Assembly (NCBI GenBank): GCA_902626385.1 | Contig: CACOEZ010000001.1 | Span: forward strand, 1 to 64,000 | Direction: 5' to 3' | From: an uncultured SAR86 cluster bacterium | GTDB taxonomy: Bacteria; Pseudomonadota; Gammaproteobacteria; Magnimaribacterales; D2472 | Length of the DNA: 64,000 bases | In this document: positions 53,620 to 64,000 of the stretch, piece after piece | How positions within the stretch are numbered: position 1 is the stretch's first letter | Layout of the letters: each line of letters opens with the position of its first letter | The notes under the pieces: generated by a model | Seen by the model: only the letters and a program-made list of their open reading frames with translations | The model's database searches: none | What the model was told of the DNA's origin: nothing | Program-made: the position numbers and the translations under genes

Positions 53620-54217
53620 GCCAGATGAGCTTTCTATTGAAATCAACAACGAAAAAAAAGAAAAGATTTTAACCTTTATAAACCTAGCGCTTGATTTTAA
53701 TAAAACACATAATATTTTTTCCAGGAGTAGTGAACAAGAGGTTTTCGAAAAGGATGTTTTAGACTCCTACCCCATAACAAAATTTATAGATAACAAAAAA
53801 AATATTCTAGACCTTGGTTCTGGGGGCGGTTTTCCTGGCCTGGTTATTGCAATAATAAAACCTAACAATAATGTATATTTATTAGAGAGCAATCAGAAAA
53901 AAGCCTATTTTTTAAGAAAAATTATCGACGAGCTTGATATTAAGAACGGAATCGTGATTAATGAAAACATTACAAAAAGAAATAACCTTGGGACGTTTGA
54001 CATAATCACAGCAAGAGCTTTTGCAAAAATAGGTAAGATCATCGAGCTTACAAGAAACAATCTAAAAAAAGAAACAGAATATCTTCTACTCAAAGGAACA
54101 ATCCAAAAAATAAAAGAAGAGCTAAAAGTATTAGACACAAACCAATTAACATATGAAATAATCAAACTAGAAAACAAAAAACAAGAAAGACACATTATTA
54201 AAATTAAAAACAAATGA
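53612..54217 (+). CDS. rsmG: 16S rRNA (guanine527-N7)-methyltransferase
   Basis: 201 aa; ILDLGSGGGFPGLVIAI, ITARAFAKI; downstream of mnmG. Confidence 0.92.
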   Translation: MLRPDELSIEINNEKKEKILTFINLALDFNKTHNIFSRSSEQEVFEKDVLDSYPITKFIDNKKNILDLGSGGGFPGLVIAIIKPNNNVYLLESNQKKAYFLRKIIDELDIKNGIVINENITKRNNLGTFDIITARAFAKIGKIIELTRNNLKKETEYLLLKGTIQKIKEELKVLDTNQLTYEIIKLENKKQERHIIKIKNK

Positions 54218-54975
54218 ACAAGGTCATTGCAATAGCAAACCAGAAAGGGGGTGTGGGTAAAACCACTACCGCTGTAAATATTGCGGCATCACTGGCGGCA
54301 ACAAAAAGAAGAACGTTGCTTGTTGACCTAGACCCACAAGGCAATGCCACCACAGCAACAGGAGTAGATAACCTTAACTCGAAAACACTTTATTCACACT
54401 ACTTTGAAAAAACACCCATAAATAAATGCATCCAAAAAACAAAAGACAATTACGATGTTATCCCTGGCTCAGAAGAGTTAATTGCACTCGAGGTTTCAAT
54501 AAGGAGTGATGGCAATCAAGCATTTTTATCAAAAAGCCTCAAAGACCTAGAGAGTAATTACGATTATACAATAATTGACACACCACCAACATTAAATCAG
54601 TTAACAATTGAGGGGCTTTTATGTGCTTCTGGAACGCTAATTCCGCTTCAGTGTGAATATTATTCCCTAGAGGGCGTGACCGGACTAATGAACACAATTA
54701 ATACACTCTCAAATAAAAACATGACAACTAATAGGGTTTTGGGTATTGTTAGAACAATGGTTGATATGAGAAACAATCTAGCCAAAGAGGTTTCAGAGGA
54801 GCTTGAAAGGCACTTTCCTTCACTTGTATTCAATACACTAATACCAAGAAATATAAAATTAGCTGAAGCACCAAGCCATGGAATATCTGGAATACAGTAC
54901 ATGCCAAACTCATACGGCGCAAAGGCGTATTTAGCTCTTGCTGGAGAATTAATAAGAAGGGTGGAGCATGTCTGA
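54214..54975 (+). CDS. parA: Chromosome partitioning ATPase ParA (Soj)
   Basis: 253 aa; ANQKGGVGKTTTAVNIAASLA, LVDLDPQGNATT, IIDTPPTL. Confidence 0.96.
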   Translation: MNKVIAIANQKGGVGKTTTAVNIAASLAATKRRTLLVDLDPQGNATTATGVDNLNSKTLYSHYFEKTPINKCIQKTKDNYDVIPGSEELIALEVSIRSDGNQAFLSKSLKDLESNYDYTIIDTPPTLNQLTIEGLLCASGTLIPLQCEYYSLEGVTGLMNTINTLSNKNMTTNRVLGIVRTMVDMRNNLAKEVSEELERHFPSLVFNTLIPRNIKLAEAPSHGISGIQYMPNSYGAKAYLALAGELIRRVEHV

Positions 54976-55813
54976 AGATAAAAAAATTTTAAATAAGGGT
55001 CTCGACGCACTTCTTGGGCAGACAGATACAAAACAGCGAACAGTCAAAGAAATAGAGTTGGAGAAAATAAAACCCGGAAGATTTCAGCCAAGATCAAACT
55101 TTGATGATGAAAAATTAGGAGAATTAACAGAATCTATCAAAAACCAGGGTGTTTTGTCTCCAATATTAGTAAGAGAGCTGGGACTAAATGAGTTCGAGGT
55201 GATCGCTGGTGAAAGAAGATTAAGAGCCTCAAAACAAGCGGGACTAACTTCAATTCCTTGCTTGGTTGACCAAAAGCAGGACCAAGATGCCCTTATATCA
55301 GCATTGATTGAGAATCTTCAAAGAGAGGACTTAAACCCTGTTGAGGAGGCCAGGGGGCTGGACAGGCTCAAACGCGAGTTTGGATTAACACAAGACGAGG
55401 TTGCAAAATCTACCGGAAAGGCTAGGAGTACAATCGCAAACTCTTTAAGAATTTTATCACTTCCCAGCAGCATCTTAGACATGCTCTCCAGTGGCATGAT
55501 TGAAAAGGGACATGCAAAACTTCTGGCATCTATGGAGCCCAAAGAGGCGGAAGAAGCAGCAAAAAAAATTGTAAAAAATAACCTCTCTATAAAAGACTTT
55601 AGCAGCATAAATTCAAAAAAATCTACCAATAAAAAAATTATTTCCACCTCAAAAGACACTGATTTGTTAAATGTTGAAAGAGAAATGTCAGAAACATTTG
55701 GTCACAAAATAGAAATAGATACTAAAAACAAAAAAGCCGGAAAGGTCTCGATTTTCTATAACACGCTCGATGAGCTTGATTCGATAATTCAGAAGTTAAA
55801 AAATAAACAATAA
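54968..55813 (+). CDS. parB: Chromosome partitioning protein ParB (Spo0J)
   Basis: 281 aa; GERRLRASKQAG, ENLQREDLNPVEEARG, helix-turn-helix GLTQDEVAKSTGKARSTIANSLRIL. Confidence 0.96.
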   Translation: MSEDKKILNKGLDALLGQTDTKQRTVKEIELEKIKPGRFQPRSNFDDEKLGELTESIKNQGVLSPILVRELGLNEFEVIAGERRLRASKQAGLTSIPCLVDQKQDQDALISALIENLQREDLNPVEEARGLDRLKREFGLTQDEVAKSTGKARSTIANSLRILSLPSSILDMLSSGMIEKGHAKLLASMEPKEAEEAAKKIVKNNLSIKDFSSINSKKSTNKKIISTSKDTDLLNVEREMSETFGHKIEIDTKNKKAGKVSIFYNTLDELDSIIQKLKNKQ

Positions 55814-55818
55814 ACAGC

Positions 55819-55847
55819 TTGTTTATAAATTAATATGTTTCTATAAT
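55819..55847 (+). promoter_or_regulatory. Candidate sigma70 promoter of the atp operon
   Basis: TTGTTT (55819-55824), 17-nt spacer, perfect TATAAT (55842-55847). Confidence 0.6.
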
Positions 55848-55889
55848 TCTCGCCAGAATAAGAAATAAATTAACCCTATAATCCGCAGT

Positions 55890-57112
<1,223 letters not shown>

Positions 57113-57126
57113 TCCTCAAAATATAG

Positions 57127-57357
<231 letters not shown>

Positions 57358-57372
57358 GATAAAGACTTAAAT

Positions 57373-57843
57373 ATGAATATAAACGCCACCTTACTTGCTC
57401 AAGCAGTTGTAATGATTGTATTTGTTGCAATATGCTGGAGATATATCTATCCCCCAATTCTTTCCGTTATGCAAGAAAGAGAGAAAAGAATTTCCGATGG
57501 CCTAGAGGCTGCAAAGAAAGCAGATGATTCTTTAGAAGAAGCCAAACTCGCATTTGATAAAGAGCTTGATCAAGCGAAAGCCGAAGCAGCCGAAATTCTA
57601 GAAAAAGCAAATAATAGAGCCTCTCAAATAGTAAGTGACGCGTCTTCAAAAGCTGAAGCTGAAGCAGAGAAAATATTAACAGCCGCCTCAACAACTATTG
57701 AAAATGAAACAAACAAGGCTAAAGAAGAACTAAGACAACAAATGTCTGACATTATTATAGACACCACTCAAAAAATCTTAGGCGATGAAATTTCAAAAGA
57801 GAAACACGAAGAAATTCTTAAAAAAGCTGCAGAGGAACTTTAA
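57373..57843 (+). CDS. atpF: F0F1 ATP synthase subunit b
   Basis: 156 aa; single TM then long charged helix. Confidence 0.94.
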   Translation: MNINATLLAQAVVMIVFVAICWRYIYPPILSVMQEREKRISDGLEAAKKADDSLEEAKLAFDKELDQAKAEAAEILEKANNRASQIVSDASSKAEAEAEKILTAASTTIENETNKAKEELRQQMSDIIIDTTQKILGDEISKEKHEEILKKAAEEL

Positions 57844-58380
57844 ATGATAGAACTTACGCCACTAGCAAGACCATATGCAAAGGCCTTATTCTCATCTGCC
57901 CTTGAATCAAAAAATATTGATGAAATGGCTGATGAATTAAAGACAATGGCAATGGCCTCCAAAACAGAGGGCGTAATAAATACAATAGAGAACCCAACTC
58001 TTTCTAGACAAGATATTGTCAATGTCCTCGTAAGCCTTTTTGATGAAAGTGTTTCTGATAAATCTAAAAAACTTATTGAAATCTTGGCTGAAAACAAGCG
58101 CTTAAATTTACTAGAGACCATTTACATTATTTATCAGGAACTGCTTGAAGAACATAGAGAACAAAAATCAGTTGAAGTATTTGTCGCGGTTGATCCTGGT
58201 GAGGATTCTAAAAATAATATAGAGCAAAAGTTAAAAGAAACATATGGTGAAGATGCCAATATACATTTTTCAAAAGACCCAAAAATGATGGGCGGCCTAT
58301 CTATTAAGATAGGAGACGAGACTCTTGACCTTTCAATAAGAGGGAAAGTCAAAAAACTAGTAAACCAATTAAACTTTTAA
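57844..58380 (+). CDS. atpH: F0F1 ATP synthase subunit delta
   Basis: 178 aa; ARPYAKALFSSA, MMGGLSIKIGDETLDLSIRGKVKKL. Confidence 0.95.
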   Translation: MIELTPLARPYAKALFSSALESKNIDEMADELKTMAMASKTEGVINTIENPTLSRQDIVNVLVSLFDESVSDKSKKLIEILAENKRLNLLETIYIIYQELLEEHREQKSVEVFVAVDPGEDSKNNIEQKLKETYGEDANIHFSKDPKMMGGLSIKIGDETLDLSIRGKVKKLVNQLNF

Positions 58381-58389
58381 GGTGAAATT

Positions 58390-59934
58390 ATGAGCCAACT
58401 AAATCCATCAGAAATCTCCAGCGTTTTAAAGGAAAAAATTGCAGGACTTGATCTATCAGCAGAAAGAAAGAATGAAGGAATTGTCGTCAGCGTTTCTGAC
58501 GGTATTGTAAGAATACATGGCATGGGAGATGTTATGTACGGAGAAGTAATAGAATTCGAAAACGGTACAAAGGGCATGGCCTTAAACCTTGAACAAGATT
58601 CCGTCGGAGCAGTTGTTCTTGGAGATTATTTAGAAATCATCGAGGGGCAGAAGGCGGTATGTACTGGAAAAGTTTTAGAAGTCCCAGTTGGAGAAGCGCT
58701 TTTAGGAAGGGTTGTAAATACCCTTGGAACTCCTATTGATGGCAAGGGAGAAATTAAAGCAGACCAATCTATGCCCGTGGAAGTTGTTGCTCCAGGAGTT
58801 ATAGCTAGACAATCTGTTGATCAGCCAGTTCAAATTGGACTTAAGGCTGTAGATGCAATGGTTCCGATTGGTCGCGGCCAAAGAGAATTAATTATCGGTG
58901 ACAGACAAACAGGCAAAACAGCTGTTGCAGTTGATGCGATTATTAATCAAAAGGGCACAGGAATTAAATGTATATACGTTGCAATAGGTCAAAAACAATC
59001 TACTGTGGCAAACGTTGTAAGAAAACTTGAAGAATACGGCGCTATGGAACATACAATAGTTGTTTCAGCTACTGCCGCAGATCCAGCGCCGATGCAATAT
59101 CTTTCTGCCTATGCAGGTTGTACTATGGGCGAATATTTTAGAGACAGGGGTGAAGATGCTCTTATTGTGTATGATGATTTATCAAAACAAGCAGTAGCAT
59201 ATAGACAGGTATCACTATTATTAAAAAGACCTCCAGGTAGAGAAGCATACCCTGGTGATGTTTTCTATCTACACTCAAGATTGCTAGAGAGAGCTGCAAG
59301 AGTAAACGCAGATTATGTAGAACAGGTAACAAATGGAAAAGTTAAAGGTAAAACGGGTTCACTAACAGCATTGCCTATAATCGAAACACTAGCAGGAGAT
59401 GTTTCGGCGTTTGTTCCTACAAATGTAATATCAATTACTGACGGTCAAATATATCTTGAAACCGAGTTATTTAATTCTGGTGTAAGACCAGCAATTAATC
59501 CAGGCCTTTCAGTATCAAGGGTTGGCGGATCAGCTCAAACAAAAATAATGAAAAAACTAGCTGGCGGAGTAAGAACGGCGTTAGCACAATACCGTGAATT
59601 AGCAGCATTCTCACAGTTTGCATCTGACCTTGACGATGCAACCAAACAACAGCTTGCTAACGGTAAGGCATTTACTGAGCTACTTAAACAAAAACAGTAT
59701 GCCCCAATGAGCGTTGCTCAACAGGCGTTAAGCCTATTTGCTGCCGATAGGGGATACATGGCTGATGTGGATGTTGAGAAAATTCTGGCTTTTGAGGAAG
59801 CCCTTCATGGTTACCTTACATCCGAAAAGGGTGATCTTGAGGAGCAAATAAACTCTACAGGTGATTGGAACGAAGACATAGAAGCTCAATTTGTTGAACT
59901 AGTAGAAGACTTTAAGAAAACACAGACTTTTTAA
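58390..59934 (+). CDS. atpA: F0F1 ATP synthase subunit alpha
   Basis: 514 aa; [32 protein letters not shown]. Confidence 0.98.
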   Translation: MSQLNPSEISSVLKEKIAGLDLSAERKNEGIVVSVSDGIVRIHGMGDVMYGEVIEFENGTKGMALNLEQDSVGAVVLGDYLEIIEGQKAVCTGKVLEVPVGEALLGRVVNTLGTPIDGKGEIKADQSMPVEVVAPGVIARQSVDQPVQIGLKAVDAMVPIGRGQRELIIGDRQTGKTAVAVDAIINQKGTGIKCIYVAIGQKQSTVANVVRKLEEYGAMEHTIVVSATAADPAPMQYLSAYAGCTMGEYFRDRGEDALIVYDDLSKQAVAYRQVSLLLKRPPGREAYPGDVFYLHSRLLERAARVNADYVEQVTNGKVKGKTGSLTALPIIETLAGDVSAFVPTNVISITDGQIYLETELFNSGVRPAINPGLSVSRVGGSAQTKIMKKLAGGVRTALAQYRELAAFSQFASDLDDATKQQLANGKAFTELLKQKQYAPMSVAQQALSLFAADRGYMADVDVEKILAFEEALHGYLTSEKGDLEEQINSTGDWNEDIEAQFVELVEDFKKTQTF

Positions 59935-59936
59935 AT

Positions 59937-62208
<2,272 letters not shown>

Positions 62209-62209
62209 A

Positions 62210-62623
62210 ATGAGTACAATGAAAATTAACATAGTTTCCTCGAGTGAAGAGATTTATTCTGGTGAAGCAACTATGGTTTTTGCTACAGGTACTTTGGGTG
62301 AGCTAGGAATTGCTCCAGGCCATACACCACTACTAACCGGATTAGCTCCTGGACCAGTAAGAGTTCAAAATGGTTCAGATGAAGAGGCCTTTTTTTGCTC
62401 AGGGGGTTTCTTAGAAGTACAGCCCGATCTTGTAACAGTTTTGTCAGATACTGCTGAAAGGGCTGAAAGCCTAGATGAATCTGAGGCTATTAAAGCAAAG
62501 GAAATAGCAGAGCAAGAACTTGCAAACAAAGATACCACTATCGATTACGCAAAAGCATCAGCTCAGCTAGCCGAAGCTGTTGCAAGACTAAAAACTATTC
62601 AAAAACTCCGCAAAAAACAGTAA
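62210..62623 (+). CDS. atpC: F0F1 ATP synthase subunit epsilon
   Basis: 137 aa; GELGIAPGHTPLLTGLAPGPVRV, FFCSGGFLEVQPDLVTVLSDTAERAE. Confidence 0.96.
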   Translation: MSTMKINIVSSSEEIYSGEATMVFATGTLGELGIAPGHTPLLTGLAPGPVRVQNGSDEEAFFCSGGFLEVQPDLVTVLSDTAERAESLDESEAIKAKEIAEQELANKDTTIDYAKASAQLAEAVARLKTIQKLRKKQ

Positions 62624-62649
62624 GGTATATATTTAATTTATATTAAATT

Positions 62650-64000
62650 GTGAACGTACACACTATAGTTCTAGCAGCAGGAGAGGGCTCTAGAATGCAA
62701 TCTAAAAGAGCAAAATCCATGCAAAAAATTGGTGGACAAACCATGCTCGAAATGATTTGTCGAACTGCAAGCTATATCAGCCCAAAAATTACACTTATAG
62801 TCGGATTTGATAAAGAATCTATTGTAGAAGAGTCTAAAAATTTTGGGTTAGATATTTCAGCATGTGAGCAGCCTGTGCCAATTGGAACAGGCGATGCTGT
62901 GAAGTGCGGTATACACGAAGTAAAAGATGCTAGTAAAGTATTGGTTTTATATGGAGATGTTCCATTAATAAAACAAAATACAATAGAAGAGCTTATTAAT
63001 GCATCTGGTGACGGATTATCTATACTTACCACTGAATTAGACGATCCTTATGGTTATGGCAGAGTTAAAAAAAATCCTGAAGGCTATGCAACAGGCATTA
63101 TCGAAGAAAAAGATGCATCAAATGAAGAAAAAGAAATAAAAGAGGTATTTACAGGGATACTATGTTCTTCAACTAACATTTTAAAAGATAGTCTTTCAGA
63201 GATTGATAATAATAACGCAGCTGGCGAATTTTACTTAACAGATATTGTTTCTATAATGAACAACAAAGGTATTAAAATAAATACATATTTAGCTTCAAAT
63301 GATGAAGTTAAGGGGGCGAACTCTAAAAAAGAGCTTGCACAACTAGAGGCGATTTATAGATCTATGAAAGTAGAAGATTTATTAAACATGGGAATAACCA
63401 TTTCGGATCCGAATAGGCTTGATGTGAGAGGTGATGTCGAATGTGGCAAAGACTGCTCTATTGACGTAAATGTTATTCTAGAAGGAGAGATTAAATTGGG
63501 AGACAATGTGTCTATAGGGGCAAATTGCATAATAAAAAATACATCGATAGGCAGTAATTCTAAAATTGATGCGTTTTCACATATCGATGGTGCATCAATC
63601 TCAGATAGTTGCATTATCGGTCCGTATGCAAGACTGAGAGAAGGTAGCCAAATAGAAACATCTGCAAAAGTTGGAAACTTTGTAGAGACAAAAAATATTG
63701 TTTTAGGCAAAGGCTCAAAAGCAAATCATTTGACATATTTGGGCGATACTGAGGTAGGGAAAGAAACAAACATAGGAGCTGGAACAATAACGTGTAACTA
63801 TGACGGTAAGGACAAGCATAAAACATCCATAGGTGATGAAAGTTTCATAGGAAGCAATTCAGCTTTAGTAGCTCCAGTTACAATCGGATCCAATGTAACA
63901 ATTGCAGCAGGATCCGTAATTACAAAAGATGTCCCAGATAATGCGCTGGGTCTTGGACGCGCTAAACAGAACAACAAAGAAAACTGGTCTAAAAAAAAGG
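62650..64000 (+). CDS. glmU: Bifunctional UDP-N-acetylglucosamine pyrophosphorylase / glucosamine-1-phosphate N-acetyltransferase (partial, GTG start; 3' end outside window)
   Basis: Hand-translated VNVHTIVLAAGEGSRMQSKRAKSMQKIGGQ...; later left-handed beta-helix repeats and NHLTYLGDTEVGKETNIGAGTITCNYDGKDKHKT. Confidence 0.95.
   Translation, partial: MNVHTIVLAAGEGSRMQSKRAKSMQKIGGQTMLEMICRTASYISPKITLIVGFDKESIVEESKNFGLDISACEQPVPIGTGDAVKCGIHEVKDASKVLVLYGDVPLIKQNTIEELINASGDGLSILTTELDDPYGYGRVKKNPEGYATGIIEEKDASNEEKEIKEVFTGILCSSTNILKDSLSEIDNNNAAGEFYLTDIVSIMNNKGIKINTYLASNDEVKGANSKKELAQLEAIYRSMKVEDLLNMGITISDPNRLDVRGDVECGKDCSIDVNVILEGEIKLGDNVSIGANCIIKNTSIGSNSKIDAFSHIDGASISDSCIIGPYARLREGSQIETSAKVGNFVETKNIVLGKGSKANHLTYLGDTEVGKETNIGAGTITCNYDGKDKHKTSIGDESFIGSNSALVAPVTIGSNVTIAAGSVITKDVPDNALGLGRAKQNNKENWSKKK

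Overview
The window is AT-rich, gene-dense chromosomal DNA. Gene content and order suggest a streamlined gammaproteobacterium, possibly a marine SAR86-like lineage (inference; not tested by phylogeny). From left to right it contains: a glycolysis/transketolase cluster (fbaB-pgk-tkt); metK-ahcY; an lptM-dapF-DUF484-xerC-yigB block with a very small lptM missing from the ORF track; ubiK; pseudoazurin/dsbA/cytochrome c4; engB with a Coq4-like gene; polA; dsbB; pckA with a long structured leader; gshA; a complete aa3-type cytochrome c oxidase and heme A assembly locus; aroE-hemF-tsaC-purE; def-fmt-trkA-trkH; a single-chain GlyRS with plsC; and the origin-proximal region gyrB-recF-dnaN-dnaA / rpmH-rnpA-yidC-mnmE / mnmG-rsmG-parA-parB / atpIBEFHAGDC / glmU (partial). 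I saw no CRISPR array, prophage, transposon, rRNA or tRNA. The main items to check are: (1) a ~83-nt bulged hairpin in the pckA 5' leader; (2) an abrupt G/T to A/C strand-composition flip in the mnmE-mnmG intergenic region, with polarity opposite to a normal origin; (3) a 27-aa minimal LptM with a predicted 9-residue mature lipopeptide; (4) a parS-like site inside the last codons of recF; (5) a short GyrB lacking the usual large proteobacterial insertion; (6) a Coq4-family protein with an intact HDxxHx11E motif; (7) a DsbA with a CLGC active site.
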